64,000 nucleotides of DNA from NCBI GenBank assembly GCA_030704615.1, contig CM060732.1, positions 47,473,053 through 47,537,052 of the forward strand, in the 5' to 3' direction. Made by a program: the position numbers and the translations under genes. Below are positions 1 to 9,135 of the stretch, piece by piece. The notes beneath the pieces were generated by a model. It made no database searches. It was given only the letters and a program-made list of their open reading frames with translations, and was not told the origin of the DNA. Positions within the stretch are counted from its first letter, which is position 1, and each line of letters starts with the position of its first letter. This DNA comes from Takakia lepidozioides (taxonomy: Eukaryota; Streptophyta; Takakiopsida; Takakiales; Takakiaceae).

Positions 1-540
1 GGAAACGCTTGAAGTAACTTCTACAAAGAGGGAGAGAAAGCATGTGAAATACCTGGGTACAGCGCCCTTTCACTACAACAAATTGCGGCTTTTATGACTC
101 CCATGGGTGCGCAGTCATGACAGATTTGTTGCAGAAATGCCATTTGCAATCGTAAAATGCTTTTGAAGTCATAATGCAGGTCTGGGGAAGACGTATATGC
201 GTTTGTATGGCTCCGGACTCTGCGCAACACAGGTCAAACATGTTTGACCACGAATATTGGCATGGCAGATATGACTACCAGTCATGGTCATGGCTAGACT
301 GGAATGACGTGCACATATTGCTAGACAGACATATGACTTCATGACTCTCACTCTAATGCATTCTGCCAGATCATCACATGGATGAATCACTACATTACTG
401 CACGTGTCGACACATGCTTTTCTGGTTATATATATAATATATGAGTATTTATATTTTGAAAAAACGGAGACTCTGACCACTAGAATGAATTAAAAAAAAA
501 CAAAAGAAAAACAAAGTGCAAAAAGATTTTAAAAAAAACA

Positions 541-740
541 CATCGGCTGGTAAGTGGCACAGTGTGTCGCCCTGGTGGTTTGGGGTTCAAACCCGCTGCC
601 CTTATCCCGTGTGTGGGATTGTTCGTGACGGTATGTCTGGGCGTTGATCGTCATGTAGGTCTTATGGCCCTTAAATGAAGGCGGGTGAATTTTTCCCCCT
701 CCTCAAGGGCCTGTGGTTTCCTTTAAGAAAATAAAAAAGA
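541..740 (+). mobile_element. tRNA-derived SINE inside the CACTA element
   Basis: A pol III B-box-like core GGTTCAAACCC lies at 584-594, and an A-box-like TGGTAAGTGG sits about 35 bases upstream (548-557). The body ends in an A-rich tail of AAAGAAAATAAAAAAG type at about 724-760. This layout fits a tRNA-derived SINE. The flanks are so A-rich that target duplications cannot be read. It could instead be a decayed tRNA pseudogene, but the 200-base body and tail favour a SINE. Confidence 0.55.
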
Positions 741-877
741 AAAAAGAAATAAAAAAGGGGCTCTTAGGGTTTACAAAAAGGTTAAAAAACTTAAAAAGTT
801 GCCCATCACGATAGCGTGAACAAACTTAGAGCAAGCGGGAGGGAGAGAGAGAGAGGGCTGGGACTTAGAGCGAGCGA

Positions 878-1916
878 GTGGGAGTGAGGGCAAACATGCA
901 TGGGAGGCCCGCAGTTGGAGCAACCTTCGCATCTGAAGCAATCAACCCTAGAAACGCTAGGGTATGTGTGGGAGAAAGTGCTTTCGCCAAAGTTCATGGC
1001 ACATCCTTCTACAAGTGGATGGAGGATGCGGCTGACCAACATTATGGAAAAGTGTTCCATGGATCAATGACGACACTTTCTCTCACATCGATGCAGGATA
1101 TTCTGAACACAGAAGCATTGTAGACGTTGGAGGAGGTGTGGGAGCGTGCATGGAAATGTTGATGAAAAAGTATCCGAGCATTCAAGCCATCAGCTTTGAG
1201 CAACCCCATGTTGTGGAGCTGGCTCCTCACTTACCTGGTATCTCCGTCGCATACGTATATTCCCTTGGTTTTTCAAGTTCACTGATTTGAAGATGTGAAA
1301 TGTGCTCAATTTGTTGTCTTCCTCCTCGGAGGGTTTTAGTTATGTTGACTAAATCTCTTCTTTTTCCCTGCGAGGCAAAAAATAAATAAAAATGTGCTCA
1401 ATCAGTAAATGCTACAGTAAGGATCCCCTGGATTCAGCGACCACCAGTTGTGCTTTGCAACATGAGTAGGAAGACTGCGGACCTCTTTGGTGTCCAACAA
1501 TTCTGTACCATGTACTGTAGTCAGGCTGGGCCTTCTTCTGGTGTTGCAGTTAGGGGGTGTTCGAACTTCGAACAAAGGACAATCCATGACGCAATGTGTA
1601 TACATATAGTCGTAAGTGGAATCAGATGTACCGGCTCTGTTGAATCGACACTGAGAAGGTTACTTGCGAAAAGAACTTCGGGTATTCAGAGCAGGATTAC
1701 CATTGGAATAGTTATGAAGAGGCGGAGAGAGAAGCTGAGCTTGGACCACAATCATAACTTGATTCTACGAGTGTGACCAAAAAGCTCCTCATATTGTTCA
1801 ATTTACGTAGGGCATTCTGGGGTAACCATGGGTGCGTTGTAATGGGTGCAGAAGTGAAGTTAGTCGGTGGAAACATGTTCGAGAGCGTGCCCTCTGCAGA
1901 TGCTACCTTCCTGAAG
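878..1916 (+). pseudogene. O-methyltransferase gene fragment captured in the CACTA element
   Basis: The first exon reads AFAKVHGTSFYKWMED, the end of the dimerisation region of plant class I/II small-molecule O-methyltransferases. After a frame change near 1093-1100 it continues with SIVDVGGGVGACMEML, the SAM-binding glycine loop, and ends at LAPHLPG with a GT donor at 1238. A second piece at 1852-1916, preceded by an AG acceptor, reads GGNMFESVPSADATFLK, the next conserved block, and again ends at a GT donor. The catalytic His region and the C-terminus are absent. Because introns are kept, the capture was at DNA level rather than by retroposition. No function is expected. The family is well supported; the exact substrate class cannot be told. 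Confidence 0.8.
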
Positions 1917-2335
1917 GTTCGTTTCGCCCTTTACTCTTGGGAATTTTATAACTAGTGCATCGAATCCATCACAATCGTTCCCGAAGTAAGAGTAGAGTAC
2001 TTATTTACATTCCAAGATCTTTGGAATCATTCCAGCTTCAACTGTACTGCTGCCATGCACATCTTTTTGCTTGTATAAGTCGTCATACATTTGTGTTGAC
2101 CTCCCAAGCTTAGCTGCTGCAAGCAACCTCTGAACCTCTAACTTGAGATCCTTTCCCAGCTTGTAACGTACATGATATTAAATCAAATAGAAGTCAACTG
2201 GAATTTGCGAGCTCTTGAAGCAAGTGACGTGACGGGGCTTAAGGTTTTGGCTGGGAGCTCGCCGTTCTTGGGAGAGTCAGCTTCGTCTTAGCAGGCCGTG
2301 TTTCAATCTCTACCCGCTCGGCTCTGATTTTACAG

Positions 2336-2501
2336 CACGGAGCAGAGCTGGCATGAGTTTCTTGAAGATCCTTCACGATGGTGGGACAACCGCAATCGCA
2401 AGGTGTGGCTTTTTCTTAATGTACGATGTGAAGAAGTTTGTCCATCTTGCAAATGTGGGTTGTTGGCTCCTGTTAGTACCATGATTTGGTATTCTTCCTG
2501 A
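2336..2501 (+). pseudogene. OSB (organellar ssDNA-binding) terminal exon, copy A
   Basis: After the acceptor TTTTACAG, an open frame reads SWHEFLEDPSRWWDNRNRK and continues to a stop at 2499-2501. The W..F..DP..WWDNR core is the first half of the PDF motif of plant OSB proteins, which bind single-stranded DNA in mitochondria and plastids. The C-terminal part is not the standard PDF second half, so this copy is chimeric or diverged. It lies inside the CACTA element and is followed 443 bases later by a near-identical copy. Family recognition comes from the motif alone. Confidence 0.6.
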
Positions 2502-2778
2502 TGTTTACAAGGTTCTTGGGAGAGTTAGCTTGGTCTTAGCAGGCCGTGTTTCAATCTCTGCCCACTCAGCTGTACCGTGGTGGTTCTCACTGACCAATCC
2601 GACATTACCTAACGACAGACACAAGCAGCACACACAAGAGGTCCTCTTGGGTTCATGGTCAGTCAAATCCTCCATGGGTCATGACACAAGGTCGAGGACA
2701 ATGTGGTGAGGGCACCTTCTTCTTCGACCTATTTCAGCCTGTTTTGCCCTCTCATCAGACTCGGCCCTTCATTTGCAG

Positions 2779-2944
2779 CACGGAGTAGAGCTGGCATGAG
2801 ATTTTTAAATATCCTTCACGATGGTGCGACAACCGCAATGGCAAGGTATGGTTTTTCCTTAATGTACGATGTGAAGAAGTTTGTCCATCCTGCAAATGTG
2901 GACTATTGGCTCTTGTTAGTACCATGATTTGGTATTCTTCCTGA
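2779..2944 (+). pseudogene. OSB-derived exon, copy B (tandem duplicate of copy A)
   Basis: The exon follows the acceptor ATTTGCAG and has the same length and stop position as copy A, offset by 443 bases. The WWDNR core has become WCDNR. The CAG codon at 2343-2345 in copy A is TAG here (2786-2788), which breaks the frame. The surrounding intron-like sequence is also duplicated. Confidence 0.55.
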
Positions 2945-3479
2945 TGTTTCAAGGTTCTTGGGAGAGTCAGCTTGGTCTTAGCAGGCCGTGTTTCAATCTA
3001 GGCCTGCTCATCTGCACCATGCTGGTTCTCACAGACCAATCCGACATTACCTGACTACAAGACACAAGCAGTACACACAAGAGGTCCTTTTGGGTTGATG
3101 GTCGGTCAAATCCTCTATGGGTTCTTCTTCGACCTATTTCAGCCTATTTTGCCTTCTCATCAGACTCGGCCCTGAGATGAATATTGAATTATGTAAGTTA
3201 GCTCGTTGCTCATTGATAAGTAGGGTTGGGGGTGTTTGCTGGAATGATTGTTGTATGCATGATTTTGTGTATAAGCATAGATAGTTGAAGGAGCAGGGAT
3301 AGAGTGTGCTAATAAAGGCACCTTCTTCAACACATTTCACCTTGTTTTTCCCTCTTATCAAAACCGGCCCTAAATTTCAATGTCTGCAAGTTAGCTGGTT
3401 GAGTGAATCTAGTTTGGAGTGACTTTGACATGATATTGCCAATGTGACAACAGGAAAGTATCGAAAAACAGTTAACGGA

Positions 3480-3832
3480 GATGAGGGAAGCTGTGGAATG
3501 AATACTTTTCTGACCCCAGTCAATGGTGGGACAACCGAGGCAAAAAAGTAAATGCCTGTTGGATTACAGAGAGTAACGGATGCAATTGAGAATAGGAACT
3601 AGTGTGATAAGTTGAGTTGGGTGTTTGCTGGAACAAATGTAGGCTGTCATTGTCAGCTGCTAACAACAATGCAAGGATATATGCATGATCTGTGCAGAGG
3701 CATGGATAGCTGAAGGAGCAAGGATAGAGTGTGGGTTTAGATCATCCAAGAGAGCCAGATTTCAAGCTCCAGATTACCGATGATTCCCTGTGGAAGGATA
3801 GCTACAAGAAACCTGCATGGGTAGATGGTCAT
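3480..3832 (+). pseudogene. OSB PDF-motif exons, copy C
   Basis: WNEYFSDPSQWWDNRGKK is encoded at about 3493-3546, the first half of the OSB PDF motif. HPREPDFKLQITDDSLW followed by KDSYKKPAWVDG is encoded at about 3743-3830, the second half with the diagnostic PDFK and SLW...SYKKPAWV signature. The gap between halves is non-coding and behaves like an intron or an insertion. No complete gene surrounds it. Confidence 0.65.
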
Positions 3833-3914
3833 GGGTAGATGGTAGATAGTTTGGAGTGACTTTGACATGATACTGCCAAAGTGACAATAGGAAAGTATCC
3901 ATAAACAGGTACCA

Positions 3915-3992
3915 GAGATGAGGAGAAGCTGTGGAATGAACTTTTCTGACCCCAGTCAATGGTGGGACAACAGAGGCAAAAAGGTGAATGCC
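3915..3992 (+). pseudogene. OSB PDF-motif half exon, copy D
   Basis: A second copy of the WNEYFSDPSQWWDNRGKK block lies about 430 bases after copy C, with its flank TTTGGAGTGACTTTGACATG also repeated (3411 and 3850). The second half of the motif is missing. Confidence 0.55.
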
Positions 3993-4739
3993 TAATAGAT
4001 TACAGAGAGTAGCAGACGCAATTCAGCATAGGCACTAAGGCAAACTCTCCTTCCCCGTAAGGTGTGTTTTGGTATCTGAGCGAATAAATATTTTATCTAA
4101 GAATATAATTTCAAAATTCGTTATTTAATAATGTGCCACTGTCCCCTGTTGGTCAAAAGTAATAACAATTATTATAATTATTATAATTATAGTAATTATA
4201 ATAATAGTAAATTAAATCCCCAACCCCCCTCCCCACAGCGACGCGTGTCAATTGATATGAGGAACCACGTGTCAAAATCGCGATGCGACACGTGTTGACG
4301 TCTGATTCCCTCCTCTGCAGTCGGGATGGCGTCGCAGTCTGACACGTGGCGTGTTCTGTAGAGAGCACGTGTCTCTCTTACACAACGGCTGACATGGACC
4401 CATTCAGTCATTCAGTAAAGTGAGCGTGTATGACTACCCCCACAGCTGCTCAGGCGCCACGTCACAGCCAGGCTGGCGAGTCATATCTGCCATGCCACAA
4501 CTGACTAGGGTTTTACGACCGTAGAGTCATGAAGTCGTAAATGGCTTTCATAACTGCATTTGCAGTCATAACACAGAGTCGTAAAAGCCGCAATCTGTTG
4601 TAGTGTTTCATATGATAGTTACAAGGGATGGATTGAAGTTTGGAAGAGATGGGCATGAGATTGCAAACCCTAAACCCTACTCACGGTCTTTTTCTGCTTG
4701 TTTTTTCCTGTATGTTACATGCCAAAGCTTCTCCTCATC

Positions 4740-4890
4740 TCTGTTATCTATTTTTAGATCATTTCCTGCCACATCGGCATTAACTTGTCAAAGTCACTCC
4801 AAACCACCACAGATCCAACGAGCTAACTTATAGAATTCAATATGCATCTCAGGCCGAGTCTAATGAGAGGGCAAAACAGGCTGAAAACAT
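4740..4890 (-). repeat. OSB-linked dispersed repeat, minus orientation, just outside the CACTA element
   Basis: In reverse complement this matches the stretch found next to OSB exons inside the element: AGACTCGGCC, AAGTTAGCTCGTTGG, then TTTGGAGTGACTTTGAC. It lies beyond the right end at 4605, so the OSB repeat existed locally independent of the CACTA insertion. Confidence 0.45.
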
Positions 4891-5640
4891 GTGTTGAGGG
4901 CCCCATCAACTACAAAGTGCATATGGGTGGAGTAGAAGAACTCAATACACATGTCCATGAAAGTGCCTATGATGATACATTAAAGCTCTATGTACCGCAA
5001 GCGCCCACCCGCGAGTGTAGCAAACTGGGTGACACACGCGCACTCAAAAAGCCCTAGGATGTGCCACAAATTTGCTGATGGAATTCACCACATGCCACAA
5101 TCCCACTAGCATAAACATGGATCCCGGCAGTACATGGCCAGCGAATGACCCCATTTTGAATGTTGGTTCTCGTTGTTCTATTTCCTGAGCGTCTTTGGTC
5201 TTCCGTAATCTATCTCAACAACCATTCCTTGCTTCCTCATCTAACCGAGCACCATTCCCACGCTCTCCTTCCTCCCCTTCTGCCTGTATGTACATTAGTG
5301 TGTACGCACCTGTCAACACATGGGAAAGACCCAGGGACAACTGAATGTCTAAGTGAATGTCTAACTTATGCTACGGTTGCGCGCTCTAGTACCTTGGATG
5401 TATTTGTTGCATACATGGGGCATGTATGATGGATGCATGCAATACAGTAACACGGAGTTCAATGTGTGACAGTATTTGCAATGGACCCGATGCGGGGGGG
5501 GGGGATGGAGTGGGAGGGGGGGGGGGCTCCTAGCGCGGCAACCGCGGGCATCGGCGCTGCCGCGAGGGGGGCGAGGCCAAGGGCGGGGGTGGGGCCACGT
5601 AGGCAGGCCTGCTGAGGCAGCATTCAACTCCCGGGCCTCT
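4891..5640. other. Intergenic, no gene seen; G-rich tract
   Basis: No supported gene. At 5493-5530 there are runs of seven to ten G broken by single bases, which make spurious Gly/Arg-rich frames. The boundary to the AT-rich Helentron-like block falls near 5645. Confidence 0.5.
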
Positions 5641-5644
5641 TTTA

Positions 5645-6050
5645 TCACTTGCCTATCCATACTACGGTAGTTTGTAAATAATATAAAAAATTAGTTAGTG
5701 AAAGAATTGGAGGTTTATATACTGCGACAATATGTATAGCTCTTCTTGTTTGTATATCGAAAGTTGCTGCTATATATTCAGCACCGAGATGTGAAAATGA
5801 TAATGTTGTATACTTATCATATAATATCATTGTTCCATGACTAGCGTAAATAGCCACATATGAATATTTAGAAGAATCGATGAAACGATCTATGTTGAAG
5901 TTGCAGGTATGAAATGTATTTCATTTAAACATAGAATATGACTTGATTGCATGTTATGATCAATACAAACATATTCTTTATGTAGGGATAGTGACCTACT
6001 ATTGAGAGATCGTAGAAGTACATGAGATTGTACATATGTTTGTAGCATTG
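5645..6050 (-). pseudogene. EEP (AP-endonuclease-like) domain fused C-terminal to the helicase
   Basis: Directly after the helicase end, LNSRSLSLHKEYVCIDHN and SSHILCLNEIHFI resemble the first strand and catalytic Glu region (xCLTET) of EEP nucleases. After a break, HLGAEYIAATFDIQTRRAIH and IVAVYKPP match the next conserved strands. The rest of the domain (SDH motif) is missing, so the copy is truncated at its 3-prime end near 5645. The order helicase-EEP is the Helentron signature. Confidence 0.6.
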
Positions 6051-6059
6051 GAACTGATA

Positions 6060-7592
6060 GTTCCCATTGCGCTATTGTACTTAAATTATGCATTTCATCG
6101 GCAACACAACTGTCAACTCGAAAGTTCTTCATTTGTAAAGGCGTCAATAGGTATAAAATTTCTTTTTGTCGGATCCGCGAAAGAGCTGTGTAAGTTAAGC
6201 CATGTTTGTTCACACCAATTGGATCAAAAGCTAAATAATCTAACGTTAAACCTTGTGAATGATGTATAGTTATCCGATCCGGATATATTTCCGGATTATA
6301 TAAATGTCTATTTTTGCACGTGTAGCCCAACCAGATTTTGGATTATTAAATTATATCCAAATTAATGGGGTGGAATTTGTTACATCTGAAACATATTTTG
6401 AATATACCATCAGCACCATCAACAAGGTCATCATGTGTCAATTCCCAGTACATAATTCTATTAACATTTCTTTTTTAACATTAATGGTTGTATGTAAACT
6501 TGCGGTATTAGAGGCATTATTGAGGAGTTTAAAACTAGCAGGACAATGTGTATCATGGTGTTTATCAATAGCCTCAAAGACATATACACATCCAGGAGTT
6601 TGTTCAAATGCTCGTTGGTTGTGAACAAGCATTAATTTGTTTGTGTAATATAAATGTGGAAATGTCGGATCATCGGGGGGAGCACGACAACGTTGTCCAC
6701 TGATTATATCAATGTCGCTTTGTGTTGTTGTTGCTATTCAAAGGCGATTTAATATATCTATGAATTGTATATCAAATTGACGCATGACTTGTTTCAATTC
6801 ATAACATTTGATGTTCTCACGCCAAAAATCAGGACCTAGTGCATCTGGACCTTGTTTCTTCTTTTTTGAAAACCCATGTGTCTCGTACTGGTGGCGCTTG
6901 ATAAAAATCTCCGGTGATAATAACATCGAGATTGCCAAAAAAATGGCTATGGATCCGTTTGCAGATTGATCGTATCCTTAAATCTGCAAATGCAAGCATT
7001 CTAGTTCCGATAAGAGAAACATCTAAAACTACAAGCTGCAATTGGGCATATAATTTTGTTAACATATCCAATCGTTCAGAACTTAATAAGGACAATTTTT
7101 TACAATTAAGATGTATACTAAGGCCAAAATGTAAAGTTGTTCCATCAATATTGAATGCTGCTTTTCCCGTATATGCCATCAATATTGTTTTTCTCATCAA
7201 TGGATCAGCTTGAGGATGTTTATTGTATATTCTGAGCAAACCTTGTACAAAAAGCAACAAAGTAAAAGTTTTTCCAGTCCCTACTCCTGCAGTAAAAAAA
7301 AAGTGAAGAGGTTTGTTAGGATGTACACATTTTTTATACATGCAATCATCCAAAAAACACGTTGTTCTCTGTTTAGTTTACGCAATTGTGCATAAAACTC
7401 CACAGAAGGCCAAAGATTGTCATGTGAAATAGAAATGTTTGCATCTGGTATGGTATTTGAAAGTCCAACTTGCGGACGTAAATGAAATTCTTTAGTTATA
7501 TCATAAGATTCTATTCTTCTATGCTTTGGCCTCCTTGTTAGATTGGTGCTTGCAACTCCCAACCGGCCCATATTCTCCCCGACTTCGACCAT
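6060..7592 (-). pseudogene. Helitron Pif1-like DNA helicase, broken
   Basis: From N to C: FYAQLRKLNREQRVF, then after a frameshift near 7340 HFFFTAGVGTGKTFTLL (Walker A), AYTGKAAFNIDGTTLH (motif Ia), LVVLDVSLIG (Walker B, with the expected LDEVSMIG altered, so a catalytic Glu is lost), ITGDFYQAPPV (motif III), and near the end ITIHHSQGLTLDYLAFD and HGLTYTALSRIR (motifs V and VI). In life this enzyme would unwind DNA during rolling-circle transposition. Frameshifts at about 7340, 6830 and 6330 and the lost Walker B Glu show it is dead. Confidence 0.72.
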
Positions 7593-7765
7593 GCTGAAAT
7601 CACTGCTAAGATGTCTACCCCGGGGAACAAACTTATTAGAAGCATTGGCTACTTCAAGTTGAATCTGTGCTTCTTAAGTAACCCACTGTTTGTAGATGCT
7701 TTAGCCAAGGCCTGGCACAAAGCTGCAGGCTTGCAGAAACTGGCCCAATAACTCTCTCGTAAAAT
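7590..7765 (+). mobile_element. LINE ORF2 fragment (end of endonuclease / linker)
   Basis: A frame reading SDFDHAEITAKM, GYFKLNLCFLSNPLFVDAL and AKAWHKAAG resembles the end of the LINE endonuclease and the start of the linker to the reverse transcriptase. It stops at a TAA near 7750. It is only a short piece, recognised by pattern. Confidence 0.4.
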
Positions 7766-8039
7766 TGCCTTGGCAAGAAATGCCAAGGAGAGAGCGCTAA
7801 CCAATGTATATTGGTCTGCCAAAAACGTGCAATAGAGGGAGGGAGAGAGAAGAAGAAAGAATCTACCCCGTTGGTAGGAGGCCTAAAAGGCAACTGGAAC
7901 ACAAAACCGCAGAGATAAAAAAACTAAATACATCTCTACAGCTTTTTTCTTGGCACTCACTTTGTTACTCCACCAAAGTGAAGGCAAATCAGAAACAACC
8001 ATAAGCTTGGCATATTCAGATGGATATAACTAACACGTC

Positions 8040-8273
8040 ACTATAAGATGAGGCCAAATCTGTATGCATGGCAGGCTTGCCAGGCCAGCCACTCATGTTC
8101 TTATGGGAGAGGGGAAGGAAGTAATGGTAGAATTGGTCTTGCCAATCCAGAACTTGGGGTCTTGACATAAGAAACCGTCCTCCATAGCCAGGTGAATGCA
8201 TGTTCTCAGGATCCATTGCATATGTCTGCTTCTGTAAGCTGCTTCTACAAGGATGCCTAAACCGAATCACCAC
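8040..8273 (-). pseudogene. Orphan exon 2 of a second 2OG dioxygenase gene
   Basis: The frame carries MDPENMHSPGYGGRF, LDWQDQFYHYFLPLSH and KNMSGWPGKP, aligning with exon 2 of the intact dioxygenase at 11061-11314 (MDPNMLVPQGYGR, LDWHDLLFHYFLPLSH). The start of the exon is degraded. No matching exon 1, 3 or 4 is visible nearby. It lies downstream of the intact gene in the same orientation, so it is best read as the remnant of a tandem duplicate. Confidence 0.65.
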
Positions 8274-8280
8274 AACAGAA

Positions 8281-9135
8281 GCTCCAGCCTAATTTTATGG
8301 CAGCTTATTGCACCTCTACTACACCGCAAGGCTTGCTAGAGCTCCGAGCCTCTGGACGTCAGAGCCTGCAATGGCAGAATTTTTTTCGAACTTGAAAATC
8401 CCTTCACTGAGCGGCTGAGTCTGGAGTGTGACTAGTATGAAAATCAGATGCACTCCCTTTTTGCCCTCAACTCCAGCGATGGTTGCAAGTAACTACAAAT
8501 GATCCTTGATGACCCTTTACTGCATCAAGACTCAAACTCCAAGGAGAACCTCTCTCTTGTTTGGGGAGTCTAATCTACATGCAGGTTCAGGTATCTCGTC
8601 CATCCACACACATTCACCACCCATATTGAGACGTAATGACATAGTGCCTCATGCTCTCTCTTTCAATGGACACAAGTCTTACTGGGAAGCCAACTGCACA
8701 TGGAATTGAATTCATTGCCATGTTGTCTTCCCTGACGAACGTTTCTTAGCTTTGAGGCCCAAAGATGCTGTAGAGTACAGAACATTTGTAAACATGTGGA
8801 AATATTAGTCTGCATCCTTTCATGATGGAAACGTAATTATATGTACTTTCACAATTGTCATTTCCCCAAAGGAGCTCTAATTCACCTGCTGCTTGGGTCT
8901 CAGATAACACCAAAGAGTTCTTCACCACAACATTTTGCTAACATTCCAAGACGACAAGTTTTGGTCTGCTAAGGTGCTCACACATGACATGTTAAGTAGA
9001 AATGTCTACAGAAATGAAACTTATACGTACTTTATCTAGTGGAATAACATCCACAACTGTGCCTTCGCCCTCCTCCTCAACTTCCACATGCTGAAGTAGC
9101 GGGTTTCTCTTTCATCTGTTCGTAAACTGAAACAC
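8281..9135. other. 3-prime flank of the dioxygenase gene; no gene seen
   Basis: No supported coding region or known repeat. It probably holds the dioxygenase 3-prime UTR next to 9135. Confidence 0.4.

Larger units (their letters stand above)
2267..3400 (+). repeat. Tandem duplication, about 443-bp period, around OSB exons
   Basis: The landmark CTTGGGAGAGT followed by TTAGCAGGCCG recurs at 2267, 2515 and 2957, and exon copies A and B are offset by 443 bases. The first interval is shorter (248 bases), so one unit carries a deletion. The same CACCTTCTTC...TTTTTCCC segment at 3318 recurs at 52016 and 54484 outside the element. Confidence 0.6.
71..4605 (+). mobile_element. CACTA (En/Spm-type) non-autonomous transposon carrying captured gene fragments
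   Basis: The element begins CACTACAACA at 71 and ends with its inverted copy at 4605. The terminal inverted repeats match at 28 of 30 bases. The three bases outside each end are identical (TTT at 68-70 and 4606-4608), which is the 3-bp target duplication expected for this superfamily. Subterminal regions are rich in ATGACT/AGTCAT motifs in both orientations. One 19-base stretch is shared in inverted orientation (around 258-276 and 4479-4497), also typical of CACTA. No transposase frame is visible, so it would need a partner in trans. Inside are a SINE, O-methyltransferase exons and several OSB exons. Termini and target duplication are seen directly; the superfamily call rests on known CACTA rules. 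Confidence 0.88.
5645..7600 (-). mobile_element. Decayed Helentron/Helitron-like element (Pif1-type helicase plus EEP endonuclease)
   Basis: This AT-rich block differs sharply in base composition from its neighbours. Read on the minus strand it encodes first a Pif1/RecD-type helicase and then an endonuclease/exonuclease/phosphatase domain. A C-terminal EEP domain after the helicase is known from Helentron (Helitron2) proteins. The Rep nuclease part and element ends are not visible, so boundaries are approximate. A host PIF1 gene is unlikely given the fusion to an EEP domain. Confidence 0.7.

Noticed and set aside
2336-2944. Reading the FLKILHDGG stretch as the next O-methyltransferase exon (FLK-ILHDW block)
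   Set aside because: In the frame opened by the acceptor it reads WHEFLEDPSRWWDNR, a far better match to OSB, and nothing O-methyltransferase-like follows.
5476-5670. Arg/Gly-rich open frames on both strands
   Set aside because: Caused by G runs at 5493-5530; low complexity.
5645-7600. Organellar DNA inserted in the nucleus, suggested by low GC
   Set aside because: No plastid or mitochondrial gene is present; the coding is Helitron-type helicase and EEP nuclease.
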